A stretch of DNA of 64,000 bases from Ruminococcus sp. AF31-8BH. GTDB lineage: Bacteria; Bacillota; Clostridia; Lachnospirales; Lachnospiraceae. Shown one piece after another: positions 39,880 to 49,398 of the stretch. The translations under genes and the position numbers were made by a program. The notes beneath the pieces are model-generated. The model was given only the letters and a program-made list of their open reading frames with translations, had not been told where the DNA came from and did no database searches. Within the stretch, counting starts at the first letter, position 1. Each line of letters opens with the position of its first letter. The DNA is taken from the NCBI RefSeq assembly GCF_003460605.1, contig NZ_QTVN01000013.1, forward strand, positions 60,387-124,386, read 5' to 3'.

Positions 39880-40029
39880 GCCTGTCCTTTTCCTCCTGTT
39901 TCATCACGTTCTTCACTCAATGCTTCACCAATTTTAGCATAGATTTTCATAAATAACAAGGTTTTAGAGACTTCGGGTAAATTACCTTTTTTCTTTACAT
40001 TCCCTCAATCCCATGTTATAGTAGACCCC

Positions 40030-40533
40030 ATGAAGAAAATTTTAATCCATTTACTGAAACCTCTTTCTTTTCTTCCTGCAATTCTGATGATGTATCTGAT
40101 TTATTCATTTTCAGCCCAGACAGGGGAGGTGTCTGGTGCCCTAAGCTATGAAGTCAGCTACCAGATTGTAGAGACAAAGAATGAAGTTCTAAACGAAAAC
40201 AAAACGGAGACAGAGCTTGCCTATTCCGCAAGTTCCATCGAATTTTACGTAAGAAAAGCAGCGCACATGACAGAGTACTGTATTCTTGCCATTGCCATCT
40301 CTTTTCCCTTTTATGTGTACGGGGTGAGGGGCATCTGGCTGATTCTGTTGGCTGGTGCGGTCTGTGTAGGCTTTGCAGGTCTTGATGAATATCACCAGTC
40401 TTTTGTGAATGGACGCGGTCCTTCTGTGAGAGATGTGTGCATTGACAGCAGCGGTGCCGCCATCGGAATCCTGCTTGTGCAGGCCTTCTGCTGGTCCACC
40501 ACCCACAACCCCAGCAGCAAAAAACGCCGGTAA
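40030..40533 (+). CDS. VanZ-like membrane protein
   Basis: A 167-residue protein with about four transmembrane segments and the VanZ-family patterns YSFSAQ near the N-terminus, KAAHMTEYCILA in the middle and DEYHQSFVNGRGPSVRDVCIDSSGAAIG near the C-terminus. VanZ itself gives low-level teicoplanin resistance; most relatives have no assigned role. There is no glycopeptide-resistance cluster nearby, so resistance should not be inferred. It is divergent from thyA over 150 bp and is followed by a strong bidirectional terminator. Confidence 0.88.
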   Translation: MKKILIHLLKPLSFLPAILMMYLIYSFSAQTGEVSGALSYEVSYQIVETKNEVLNENKTETELAYSASSIEFYVRKAAHMTEYCILAIAISFPFYVYGVRGIWLILLAGAVCVGFAGLDEYHQSFVNGRGPSVRDVCIDSSGAAIGILLVQAFCWSTTHNPSSKKRR

Positions 40534-40548
40534 ACATACCACAATATC

Positions 40549-40596
40549 AAAAAAGAGGAAGGATTCCACGTAATTATGGAATCTTTCCTCTTTTTT
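40549..40596. terminator. Bidirectional terminator after the VanZ-like gene
   Basis: AAAAAGAGGAA and GATTCCA on the left pair with TGGAATC and TTCCTCTTTTT on the right, with A- and T-runs on both flanks. The stem is about 18 bp with one mismatch. Confidence 0.9.
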
Positions 40597-40668
40597 GAAT
40601 TTTTACAATTTGGACTGTGACCCTCTGATTACATAGAAACCCGTAAGGGAATCAGTCGGAAAGGAGGG

Positions 40669-40834
40669 CTAGAGCGTGCCCCCAAAAGGCTTTCTGCGAG
40701 ATGTACGTCACAATTTGTGGGAGATTTTGTTCGGATGAGGGCGCCGTAGCGGGCTACGGCAACTGAATTCGGACAAAATATACCGCAAAGTGGGGCGTGC
40801 AGATTGCGGGAATGATTTTGGGGGCACGCTCTAG
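40669..40834. repeat. 166-bp palindromic element with perfect 19-bp terminal inverted repeats
   Basis: CTAGAGCGTGCCCCCAAAA at 40669-40687 is the exact reverse complement of 40816-40834. Inside are a second pairing (ATTTTGT with ACAAAAT) and a central GC-rich hairpin (GCCGTAGC/GCTACGGC). The element fills the intergenic space between the VanZ-like gene and the small membrane protein gene, ending 14 bp from the latter's stop codon. No open frame makes sense within it. The structure is that of a MITE or of a mobile structured repeat; the GC-rich content differs from surrounding intergenic DNA. An RNA from it would fold into a long rod. Confidence 0.75.
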
Positions 40835-40848
40835 GCCAATGAGACTTC

Positions 40849-41334
40849 TTATTTCTCTTCCTCATCCTCCTGCGCATCCCCCAGCTTGCTTACCAGGTTG
40901 GCGCGGTCTGCGATGGACATCTTTTTGCCAGGTTCTGTACTGTTTTTTGTCTGTGGCAAAACTGCAGCAGATGCGCTTTCGTTGGCAGCGCCCTGTGCCT
41001 GCTGTGCATTCTCAGCATTTGCCTGCTCTTTTTGCGCTTTGCTGACTTTTAAGCTGCCGCGGATTCCATTGATCACGAAAATCACGCCCAGCACAATAAA
41101 CACAACGCCAGCCACCATAAATCCCGGGCTGCTGCCCTCTGCGCCTTTCATCACGCCCTGGCAAAGGGACACGCCAAGATAAGCCACATAAGCCCCTGCC
41201 AGTATCATGATCAAGTAAGTGCGCAGGGGAACCCCGCTCTTGGGATTCTCCCCACCTGCCTTCTCATCGGAAGCAGCTGCCGCTGTATTTTCTTTTATTT
41301 TCCCCTCACGATTTCTGTTTTCGAAATCTCCCAT
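40849..41334 (-). CDS. Small membrane protein of unknown function
   Basis: A 161-residue protein with a polar N-terminus (1-35), two membrane segments (about 37-58 and 70-90), and an Ala/Gln/Glu/Asn-rich cytoplasmic tail ending in an acidic run. The start at 41334 (MGDFENRNREGK) has GGAGG eight bases upstream; the longer frame starting at 41397 lacks one. No family is recognised. It lies 80 bp downstream of the ABC exporter genes on the same strand and could be an accessory subunit, but nothing in the sequence shows this. Confidence 0.65.
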   Translation of the reverse strand: MGDFENRNREGKIKENTAAAASDEKAGGENPKSGVPLRTYLIMILAGAYVAYLGVSLCQGVMKGAEGSSPGFMVAGVVFIVLGVIFVINGIRGSLKVSKAQKEQANAENAQQAQGAANESASAAVLPQTKNSTEPGKKMSIADRANLVSKLGDAQEDEEEK

Positions 41335-41414
41335 CCTACATCCTCCGTTCTTTTTTGCAGATACCATCTGTTCGAAATTTGATGATCTGCCAGACAAATC
41401 ACCGCACTCTCATA

Positions 41415-43157
41415 TTAGGACACTGCAAACTGGCTCTCATACAGGTTCGCATAGAAGCCCTTCTTCGCTAACAGTTCCTCATGCTTGCCCTGCTCAATAA
41501 TATTTCCATCCTTCATAACCAGGATCAGGTCAGCCTCCTGAATGGTAGAGAGACGATGGGCAACAATAAAGCTGGTTCTTCCCTCCATCAGCTCTGCAAA
41601 AGCCTTCTGGACTTTCACCTCTGTACGGGTATCAATAGAAGAAGTCGCCTCATCCAGGATCAGCATTGCAGGATGCATCAGCATAACCCTTGCAATACAT
41701 AAAAGCTGCTTTTGTCCCTGGGAAATATTTCCGCCGCCCTCAGAGATCACTGTATCGTAGCCATTTGGCATACGCTTGATAAAGCTGTGGGCATGGGCAT
41801 GCCTGGCAGCCTCCATTACCTCCTCAAGAGTAGCATCCGGCTTGCCGTAAGCAATGTTCTCACGGATGGTTCCAGCCTTCAGCCAGGTCTCCTGAAGCAC
41901 CATACCAAAGTTTCTTCTCAAGCTGTCACGGGTCAGCTCCTTTACCGGATGTCCGCTGACCAGGATCTGTCCCTGATCCACATCGTAGAAACGCATCAAC
42001 AGGTTGATCATAGTCGTCTTACCGCATCCGGTAGGTCCTACAATGGCAATTCTCTGTCCCGGCTTTACATCAATAGAAATATCAGTAAGAAGCGGAACCT
42101 CTTTTCTGTAGGAGAAAGAAATATTCTCCACATTCACTCTTCCGTCTGCTTTTTTCAGCTCCACAGCACCCGGCGCATCCGGCTCCTGTACCGGAGTATC
42201 AATAAAGTCAAACAGTCTCTTGGCACAGGCAAGGGCATTCTCCAGCTCCGTAACAACGCCTGAAATCTCATTAAACGGCTTGGTATACTGGTTGGCATAG
42301 TTCAGGAAGCTGGTAAGCTGTCCCACTGTCATGCCGCCCCTGATAACGGTAAACGCACCGAAAATTCCAACTGCCGTATAAACCAGACCATTCACAAAAC
42401 GTGTGGACGGGTTGGTGATCGAGGAGAAAAAGATTGCCTTAATACCGCAGACCCGAAGCTCCTCATTCACCTTGCCGAAACGCTCATTCGCTCTCTCCTC
42501 ATAGGAAAAAGCCTGCACGATCTTCTGATTTCCCACAAGCTCCTCCACAATGGAAGTCATCTCGGCTCTTTTCTCAGACTGCTCCTGGAACATGCGGAAG
42601 GTTCTGCCCGCAATAAAGCTTGCCACAAACAGGGAAATCGGGGTAAGCAAAATAACGATCACCGCGATCTTCACACTGATGGAAAGCATAAATCCAATGG
42701 TTCCAAAAATCGTCAGCACACCGGTAAACAACTGGGTAAATCCCATAAGAAGTCCGTCGGAAAACTGGCTGACATCAGACACGATACGGCTCAAAATATC
42801 TCCCGGCTGGTTGGCATCGATATAAGATACCGGAACCTCCTGAAGATGGGCAAATGCCTGGCTTCTTACATCCTGTACCACGCTGTAGGTGACCTGGTTG
42901 GTCAGAAGGTTCATCACCCACTGGGAAACTGCATTTCCTATAACAATCACCGCAAGCGTGCCAAGAACCTTCAGAAGTCCTGCCACATTTACATTTCCCG
43001 GACCAACAATATTATCCACTCCATTACCAATCAGAATCGGTGTATACAAAGTAAAACCAACTGTGACAAGCGCTGTCAGAAGCATAATAATGATCTTTGC
43101 TTTGTAAGGGCTGATAAACTTCAACACCCTTTTCATGGTATCTTTATTCTTTCCCAT
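41415..43157 (-). CDS. ABC exporter half-transporter, subunit 2
   Basis: A 580-residue type IV (MsbA/BmrCD-like) half-transporter: six transmembrane helices in about 1-310, then an ATPase domain with Walker A GPTGCGKT, Walker B MLILDEATSSID and switch His in VAHRLS. The signature motif is degenerate (ISQGQ instead of LSGGQ) while the catalytic Glu is canonical. The partner shows the opposite pattern, as in heterodimeric exporters with one active site. The start ATG overlaps the partner's stop by one base (TGATG), with GGAGGTG eight bases upstream. The substrate is probably a drug, lipid or peptide and is not predictable. Confidence 0.92.
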   Translation of the reverse strand: MGKNKDTMKRVLKFISPYKAKIIIMLLTALVTVGFTLYTPILIGNGVDNIVGPGNVNVAGLLKVLGTLAVIVIGNAVSQWVMNLLTNQVTYSVVQDVRSQAFAHLQEVPVSYIDANQPGDILSRIVSDVSQFSDGLLMGFTQLFTGVLTIFGTIGFMLSISVKIAVIVILLTPISLFVASFIAGRTFRMFQEQSEKRAEMTSIVEELVGNQKIVQAFSYEERANERFGKVNEELRVCGIKAIFFSSITNPSTRFVNGLVYTAVGIFGAFTVIRGGMTVGQLTSFLNYANQYTKPFNEISGVVTELENALACAKRLFDFIDTPVQEPDAPGAVELKKADGRVNVENISFSYRKEVPLLTDISIDVKPGQRIAIVGPTGCGKTTMINLLMRFYDVDQGQILVSGHPVKELTRDSLRRNFGMVLQETWLKAGTIRENIAYGKPDATLEEVMEAARHAHAHSFIKRMPNGYDTVISEGGGNISQGQKQLLCIARVMLMHPAMLILDEATSSIDTRTEVKVQKAFAELMEGRTSFIVAHRLSTIQEADLILVMKDGNIIEQGKHEELLAKKGFYANLYESQFAVS

Positions 43158-44890
43158 CAGCGGTTCACCTCCTGCTCGGAAAGCTGTGACAGACAAATTT
43201 CTCTGTAAACCTCACAGGATTCCATAAGTTCTTTGTGCGTTCCCACGCCTACCAGCTCCCCATCATCCAGAACCAGGATCTTGTCTGCCTGTTTGATGGA
43301 GGTTGCTCTCTGGGAAACAATAAATACGGTCATTCCCTTGGTCTGCTGGTGAATAGCATGACGAAGGGCTGCATCTGTAGCAAAATCAAGGGCAGAAGCA
43401 CTGTCATCCATGATCAGGATCTCAGGATCTCCCACCAGTGCTCTTGCAATGGTAAGACGCTGGCGCTGGCCGCCGGATAAATTGGCGCCGCCCTGGCTTA
43501 CCATAGTGTTCAGCCCCTCCGGCTTGCTGTTTACAAAATCACTTGCCTGTGCAATGGAAAGGGCACGCTGGATTTCTTCCTCTGTGGCATCCTCTTTGCC
43601 CCATTTCATATTGTCGCGGATGGTTCCCTTAAACAGAACTGCCTGCTGCGGCACCATTCCCACTTTTTTACGAAGCTGGGAAAATGGATATTCTTTTGCA
43701 TTATTTCCGTCAATTACCACACTTCCTTCAGACGCATCATAAAAACGGGGGATCAGGTTCACAAGTGTGGACTTTCCGCATCCGGTACCTCCGATGATAC
43801 CGATGGTCTCACCCGGCTTTGCAGTAAAGGAAATATGGGAAAGTGCAGGCTCCTTGCTGCCTGCATAGGTAAAGCTTACATCCTCAAATGCAACTCTGTC
43901 TGCTTTCGCCTTCTCCTGCTGCGTGCTGCTGCCCTCATCTGTAAGAGACGGCTGTGTATCCAGAACCTCGTTAAGACGCACGCCAGAAGCCATAGCCTTG
44001 GTAACTGCCACGATCAGGTTGGCAAGTGCGATCAGAGCGATCAGGATCTGGTTCATATAGTTTACAAGGGCAACCACCTCACCCTGTGTCAGGGTACCGA
44101 TGGAAACCTCCTTGCTTCCATACCACAGGATTCCGATAATGGCAAAGTTCATGATTACAGTAGTTGCAGGATTTAAAAGCGCGGAAATTTTACCTGCTGT
44201 CACCTGAACCTTGGTGTAATCATCATTTACCTGGGAAAATTCCTTATACTCTTCCTGCTGTCTTCCAAAAGCACGCACCACTCTGGCACCTACATGGTTC
44301 TCTCTGGTGATCAGGGAAATGCGGTCCAGGGAGGACTGTGCCTTTTTGTAAATGGGAACGGTGGTTCGCATAATCGCATAAATCACAACCGAGATCAGCG
44401 GCACTGCGATCAAAAAGATCAGTCCGATCTTCCAGTCAATGGTAAAGGACATGATCACCGCACCCACAACAATAAAGGGGGAGCGAAGGAACAGACGAAG
44501 CACCATGTTGACACCTGTCTGTGCCTGGTTTACGTCATTGGTGATCCTGGTCACAAGGGTCGGGGTTCCAAGCTGGTCTAATTCCCTGTAGGAAAGCTTG
44601 CTGATATGGGCAAACATTTCCTTACGAAGGGCCGTACTAAATCCCATGGCAGCCTTCGCGGAAAAATACTGGGCCGTAAGCGCACACACAAGTCCGATCA
44701 CGCCAAGCAGTACCATGATCACGCACTGATGCCAGATATAGGCATTATCCTGGTTCTTAATACCGATATCCATAATATTTGCAACAACCAGAGGCACGAT
44801 CAGCTCAAAGGTAGCCTCCAGCATTTTAAACAAAGGTGCCAGAAAGCTCTCCTTCTCATAGCCCTTCAAAAATCGAATCAGCCTTTTCAT
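43157..44890 (-). CDS. ABC exporter half-transporter, subunit 1 (degenerate catalytic site)
   Basis: A 577-residue half-transporter with six transmembrane helices and an ATPase domain: Walker A GGTGCGKS, canonical signature LSGGQRQRL, but Walker B reads ILIMDDSASALD with Asp at the catalytic Glu position. The H-loop also deviates (VSQRAT, no His). It therefore supplies the good signature and the bad catalytic residues, complementing the next gene as in BmrCD, LmrCD or TM287/288. The start overlaps the malQ stop (ATGA). Confidence 0.92.
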   Translation of the reverse strand: MKRLIRFLKGYEKESFLAPLFKMLEATFELIVPLVVANIMDIGIKNQDNAYIWHQCVIMVLLGVIGLVCALTAQYFSAKAAMGFSTALRKEMFAHISKLSYRELDQLGTPTLVTRITNDVNQAQTGVNMVLRLFLRSPFIVVGAVIMSFTIDWKIGLIFLIAVPLISVVIYAIMRTTVPIYKKAQSSLDRISLITRENHVGARVVRAFGRQQEEYKEFSQVNDDYTKVQVTAGKISALLNPATTVIMNFAIIGILWYGSKEVSIGTLTQGEVVALVNYMNQILIALIALANLIVAVTKAMASGVRLNEVLDTQPSLTDEGSSTQQEKAKADRVAFEDVSFTYAGSKEPALSHISFTAKPGETIGIIGGTGCGKSTLVNLIPRFYDASEGSVVIDGNNAKEYPFSQLRKKVGMVPQQAVLFKGTIRDNMKWGKEDATEEEIQRALSIAQASDFVNSKPEGLNTMVSQGGANLSGGQRQRLTIARALVGDPEILIMDDSASALDFATDAALRHAIHQQTKGMTVFIVSQRATSIKQADKILVLDDGELVGVGTHKELMESCEVYREICLSQLSEQEVNR

Positions 44891-46416
44891 TTCTTCTTAT
44901 ACTCCTGAGTTCTTCCGTATAATTTGGTCATGGCTTTGATCTGCCCGATTACCTCATCGGTCAGCTGTCCTCTTCTGAGACGCCATTTCCAGTTATCGCC
45001 TAAAGTAGAAGGCGTGTTCATTCTTGCCTCATTTCCAAGGCAGAGATAATCCTGCAGCGGGATCACGCAAAGCTCAGCCACACTTGACTGGGCAGCACGG
45101 ATCAGTCCCCAGACGCACGCATCTGCATCCTTATTCTCGCATGCAATGTACCGTTTCACATAATCCAGATTGGACTTGGAAAGTCCTTCCAGCCAGCCTT
45201 TGGTGGTCTCATTGTCATGGGTTCCTGTATAGACAATGCAGTTGCTCTCATAACGGAAAGGCAGATAAACGCTTTCCCCGCTCTCGTCAAAGGCAAACTG
45301 CAGCACCTTCATGCCCGGGTAGCCGGAATCTGCAAGAAGCTCTCTTACCGTATCGGTAAGGAAGCCAAGATCCTCTGCGATCACATCCAGATTGGAAATA
45401 TTCTGCTCCAGAACCTTAAACAGTTCAATTCCCGGTCCTTTCTCCCACTTTCCATTCTCAGCAGTCTCATCCTTATAAGGAACTGCCCAGTACTCATCAA
45501 AGCCGCGGAAATGGTCGATACGCACCTTATCGTACAGCTTCATACAATGGGACATGCGAAGAATCCACCACTTATAGCCTGTTTTCTTATGGTAATCCCA
45601 GTTATAAAGGGGATTGCCCCACAGCTGTCCGGTTGCGGAAAAAGCATCCGGCGGGCATCCTGCCACAGCTACCGGCGCAGCGTCCTCATCAAACTGGAAC
45701 AGATCCGGGTTTGCCCATGCATCTGCGCCGTCAAAGGCAACGTAAATGGGCAGGTCTCCAATGATCCGGATATCCCTGTCATTGGCATATTTTTTCAGCT
45801 GGCTCCACTGGCGGTAGAACCAGAACTGCTGGAATGCATAAAAGCTGATATCCTCCCTCAGCACCTGTCTTGCCTTTGCCAGTGCCTCCGGCTTCCTGGT
45901 CTTAAGCTCTTCCGGCCATTCATTCCAGGAAATGCCCTCCAGGCTGTCCTTCACTGCCATATACAGGCAGTAATCCTCCAGCCAGAAGCCCTGCTCCTTC
46001 TCAAAAGCTTCCATCTCCTCACGGAGCAGCTCAAGCTCTTTCTTCTTTGTATCCATCTGGTAAAAACGGTGATAGGCCTTGCGAAGAAGGGCAAATCTGG
46101 AATGGTAGATTTTCTCATAATCCACATAGCTAAGACTTCCGCCCCAGTCGCACTGCGCGCACTCCTGTGCTGTCAGAAGATCTCTCTGGATAAACTCCTC
46201 CAGGTCAATAAAGTAAGGGTTTCCTGCAAATGTGGAAAAGGACTGATACGGGGAATCTCCATATCCGGTAGGTCCAAGTGGCAGAATCTGCCAGAATTTC
46301 TGTCCTGCTTCTGCAAGCTGATCTACAAAAGCGTACGCTTCTTTAGAAAAGCATCCAATTCCGTAGTTGGAAGGGATGCTGGATATCGGCAACAAAATAC
46401 CGCTGGCTCTCATCAT
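44887..46416 (-). CDS. malQ: 4-alpha-glucanotransferase (amylomaltase)
   Basis: A 509-residue GH77 enzyme that transfers maltosyl and longer glucan units between 1,4-alpha-glucans. The family beginning RASGILLPISSIPSNYGIGCF, the nucleophile region (VRIDHFRGFDEYWAVP), the acid/base region (VIAEDLGFL) and TGTHDNETTKGW are all recognisable. Length is normal. Two adjacent ATG codons follow AGGAGG; the second is equally likely. It overlaps the ABC exporter gene by four bases, so the three genes form one unit although their functions are not obviously connected. Confidence 0.96.
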   Translation of the reverse strand: MMRASGILLPISSIPSNYGIGCFSKEAYAFVDQLAEAGQKFWQILPLGPTGYGDSPYQSFSTFAGNPYFIDLEEFIQRDLLTAQECAQCDWGGSLSYVDYEKIYHSRFALLRKAYHRFYQMDTKKKELELLREEMEAFEKEQGFWLEDYCLYMAVKDSLEGISWNEWPEELKTRKPEALAKARQVLREDISFYAFQQFWFYRQWSQLKKYANDRDIRIIGDLPIYVAFDGADAWANPDLFQFDEDAAPVAVAGCPPDAFSATGQLWGNPLYNWDYHKKTGYKWWILRMSHCMKLYDKVRIDHFRGFDEYWAVPYKDETAENGKWEKGPGIELFKVLEQNISNLDVIAEDLGFLTDTVRELLADSGYPGMKVLQFAFDESGESVYLPFRYESNCIVYTGTHDNETTKGWLEGLSKSNLDYVKRYIACENKDADACVWGLIRAAQSSVAELCVIPLQDYLCLGNEARMNTPSTLGDNWKWRLRRGQLTDEVIGQIKAMTKLYGRTQEYKKK

Positions 46417-46547
46417 GTGTTCCTCCTGTCTGTTACTGTTTTTACAATAACCATTATCTGTTTATTATACAGCTTCCATGCATCCCCGGTCAATATAAAT
46501 AAACCCGGATTGATAACACACTTTCCCAAAAACGGATGCCTCATCTG

Positions 46548-46587
46548 CAAAAAATCGCAGGCATCCGGAAAATTCCCGAATGCCTGC
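46548..46587 (-). terminator. Terminator after oppA
   Basis: On the minus strand GCAGGCATTCGG pairs with CCGGATGCCTGC around a 7-nt loop (46587-46557), and T residues follow. This ends the opp operon. The rest of 46417-46627 has only the malQ upstream region and nothing else recognisable. Confidence 0.9.
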
Positions 46588-46627
46588 TGTATTTTACGTA
46601 TGCGTAAAACCTTATATTTTCCCTGGA

Positions 46628-48283
46628 TTATTTCTTGGTTGTATAACCGAAGAAGAAGTATCCAAGTGGTGTGTAGTACATACCGTCAATATCCGGATTG
46701 AGCATGTATGGCTGTGTATAGAAGTAGATCGGAGCAAGTACGCTGTCCTGTCCAATAAGGATATCCTCTGCTTCGTGGAATGCTTTCATACGCTCTGCCG
46801 GATCGGAGGTAGCTTTTGCTGCATCGATAGCTGCATCATAGTCCGGGTTGGAGTACTGAGCGTCGTTGTTTCCACCGTCTGTGTACCACATATCCAGGAA
46901 GGAGCAAGGATCATTGTAGTCTGCAATCCAACCGTTACGTGCAATCTGGAAGTTTCCATCTTTTCTGTTCTGAAGGAATACATTCCAGTCCTGGTTGTTC
47001 AGATTAACAGTTACGCCAAGCTCTGTCTGCCACATGTTCTGAAGAGCCTCACCGATCTTCTTGTGGTTATCAGCTGTGTTGTACAGATACTCTACAGTTG
47101 GGAAGCCTTCGCCGTTTGGATATCCGGCATCTGCAAGAAGCTGACGGGCTTCTTCACAGTTTTTCTCATAATCCTCCTCGGAAATGCTGTAGTAAGAGCC
47201 GCCTACTGTACGGAAATCATCACTTCCAGGACCAGCTGCATCGTTTACACCGTTCGGAACATATCCGTCAGCCGGAACCTCACCAGCCTGGGAAACGTTC
47301 TCTACAATGTAGTTACGGTCAATTACAAGTGAGAATGCTTTGCGGATATTCGGGTCAGAAAATACCTCATCCTCTGTATTGAAGCATACATAATATGTTC
47401 CAAGATAGTCTCCAATCTCAAGCTCTCCGGAAGCAAGATATGTCGGGATTTCATCTACAGGAAGGTTTTCGATGAAGTCAAGCTCTCCGTTGTTGTAGCC
47501 TTTAAGCATAGCATTGTTATCATCAAGAAGAGTAAACTTGATGGTATCCGGTCCAAGATTGTCATAATCGTAGTAGTTCTCATTTTTCTCCATGGAAATG
47601 TAAGCGTTATGAGACCACTCTGTCATTTTGTAAGGTCCATTGCCAATATAGGTGCTTGGATCAAATGTCCAGTTGTCACTTCCCTCAACCATGTCCTGAC
47701 GAACCGGGAAGGTTGCCGGGAATGCCATGATTTCTTCAAAGTATGGGCAGTCATAGGTAAGATTAATCTCAAGAGTCTTATCATCAACTGCTTTAATTCC
47801 AAGGGTATCCGGTGTTGCACTTCCGTCAGCAACTGCGTCATATCCCTGAACCATATCGATCATATAGCAGTAATCTGCTGCTGTTTCAGGATTTGCAAGA
47901 CGCTGCCATGCATAAACAAAATCACCAGCTGTTACATCCTGTCCATCAGACCACTTAATTCCATCACGAAGCTTAACTGTGTAAGTTACAGTACCGTCCT
48001 CGTTCTCTGTCTTTTCCCAGGACTCAGCCTGTCCAGGAGCTGTAATGGCATTTCCTTCACCATCATTTACCCATTTAACAAGGCCCTCAAACATATGGTT
48101 GCACATAATTGCTCCATCAACAGCAGAGTTCAGTGCCGGGTCAATAGTCTGTGGTTCAGATGCAATGCAAAGATTCAGGTTAAATCCTTCGTCAGCTGCT
48201 GTATCCTCAGCGAATACCGGTGTTGCAGCCATGCTTATTACCATAGCTGCTGTAAGTGCCATAGACATAAATTTTCTTCTCAT
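46628..48283 (-). CDS. oppA: Oligopeptide-type ABC transporter substrate-binding protein (no lipobox)
   Basis: A 551-residue SBP_bac_5 protein capturing peptides (or related solutes) outside the cell. Typical blocks are EPQTIDPALNSAVDGAI, YTVKLRDGIKWSDGQDVTAGDFVYAWQRL and the C-terminal region with ARNGWIADYNDP. The signal peptide ends around TPVFAEDT and has no cysteine lipobox, so signal peptidase I cleavage and release, or retention by the permease, is predicted; this is unusual for a Gram-positive binding protein. It is the last gene of the operon, 104 bp after oppF with its own strong AGGAGG site, perhaps for higher expression. Confidence 0.92.
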   Translation of the reverse strand: MRRKFMSMALTAAMVISMAATPVFAEDTAADEGFNLNLCIASEPQTIDPALNSAVDGAIMCNHMFEGLVKWVNDGEGNAITAPGQAESWEKTENEDGTVTYTVKLRDGIKWSDGQDVTAGDFVYAWQRLANPETAADYCYMIDMVQGYDAVADGSATPDTLGIKAVDDKTLEINLTYDCPYFEEIMAFPATFPVRQDMVEGSDNWTFDPSTYIGNGPYKMTEWSHNAYISMEKNENYYDYDNLGPDTIKFTLLDDNNAMLKGYNNGELDFIENLPVDEIPTYLASGELEIGDYLGTYYVCFNTEDEVFSDPNIRKAFSLVIDRNYIVENVSQAGEVPADGYVPNGVNDAAGPGSDDFRTVGGSYYSISEEDYEKNCEEARQLLADAGYPNGEGFPTVEYLYNTADNHKKIGEALQNMWQTELGVTVNLNNQDWNVFLQNRKDGNFQIARNGWIADYNDPCSFLDMWYTDGGNNDAQYSNPDYDAAIDAAKATSDPAERMKAFHEAEDILIGQDSVLAPIYFYTQPYMLNPDIDGMYYTPLGYFFFGYTTKK

Positions 48284-48387
48284 TACATTTCCTCCTTTTT
48301 TGCTTTTTCGCGCCGCATGAGAAATGAGAACCGACGCATGTATTAAGCAGTTCTCCTTTATGGAAAACCTAATACCAAAATTATGAT

Positions 48388-49398
48388 TTACTTATCCAGC
48401 AGATGACATGCAGCCCAGTGACCCGGCTCATGTTCCTTGAATACAGGAGTCTCCCGGCTACACTTTTCGGTAGCATAAGGACACCTGGTATGGAAGCTGC
48501 ATCCGCTTGGCGGATTCATAGGACTTGGTACATCCCCTTCCAGAATAATACGTTTTCGGGTTCTGCTAAGCTTTGGATCCGGTACCGGAACCGCAGAAAG
48601 CAGTGTTTGCGTATAAGGATGAATCGGATGTCTGTTTAGCTCATAGCTTTCTCCAAGCTCCACAAGGGAACCAAGATACATAACACCAATTCTGTTTGAA
48701 ATATGACGGACAACGGAAAGATCATGTGCAATAAACAGATAGGTCAAGCCCATTTGCTCCTGCATATCCTCAAGCATGTTTACCACCTGTGACTGAATCG
48801 AAACATCCAGCGCAGAAATCGGTTCATCGCATACAATGAATTCCGGTTTTACTGCAAGTGCACGGGCAATACCAACCCTCTGCTGCTGGCCACCGGAAAA
48901 CTCATGGGGATAACGATTTGCGTGCTCTGTGTTTAGTCCAACCTGTGCCAGAAGCTCCTTGATCATATCTGCACGATCTTTTTTGCTGGAGGCAAGCTTG
49001 TGAATATCAATTGCTTCTCCGATAATCTCGCCGACAGTCATACGTGGGTCAAGAGAAGCAGACGGATCCTGAAAAATAATCTGCATTTTTCTTCTGTATG
49101 GAAGCATTTTTACTGCTTTTGCTTTTCCAAGAGGTTTGCCGTCTTTATCAAGTGGATTATCGTATATGGTCTCTCCATCATAAATAATTTTTCCTCCGGT
49201 AGGCTCATACAACCGAAGAATCGTTCTTCCAAGTGTCGTTTTTCCACATCCGGATTCTCCTACAAGACCAAGTGTTTCTCCTTTATTGATAAAAAGTGAA
49301 ACATCCTGTACGGCCTGTACCACCGGTCCCTTTGCACCATTTATCGGAAAATATTTTCGTAAATTCTGAATTTCAAGAAGTTTCTTTTCTTCTGCCAT
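48388..49398 (-). CDS. oppF: Oligopeptide ABC transporter ATP-binding protein OppF
   Basis: A 336-residue ATPase with Walker A GESGCGKT at about 45-52, signature [15 protein letters not shown], Walker [13 protein letters not shown] and a C-terminal oligopeptide-transporter extension with the cysteine motif [14 protein letters not shown] that binds an iron-sulphur cluster in characterised relatives. It pairs with OppD to power uptake. Its ATG overlaps the oppD stop by one base. Confidence 0.96.
   Translation of the reverse strand: MAEEKKLLEIQNLRKYFPINGAKGPVVQAVQDVSLFINKGETLGLVGESGCGKTTLGRTILRLYEPTGGKIIYDGETIYDNPLDKDGKPLGKAKAVKMLPYRRKMQIIFQDPSASLDPRMTVGEIIGEAIDIHKLASSKKDRADMIKELLAQVGLNTEHANRYPHEFSGGQQQRVGIARALAVKPEFIVCDEPISALDVSIQSQVVNMLEDMQEQMGLTYLFIAHDLSVVRHISNRIGVMYLGSLVELGESYELNRHPIHPYTQTLLSAVPVPDPKLSRTRKRIILEGDVPSPMNPPSGCSFHTRCPYATEKCSRETPVFKEHEPGHWAACHLLDK

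Noticed and set aside
40030..40533. Glycopeptide resistance determinant
   Set aside because: Only a VanZ-like membrane protein is present; no vanH, vanA/B or vanX-type genes accompany it.
40629..40877. 82-codon frame over the 166-bp palindrome
   Set aside because: The frame is created by the inverted-repeat element and is basic and low-complexity; no start signal.
45217..46701. 494-codon open frame opposite malQ and the oppA 3' end
   Set aside because: It spans two unrelated genes and a terminator and has no family features.
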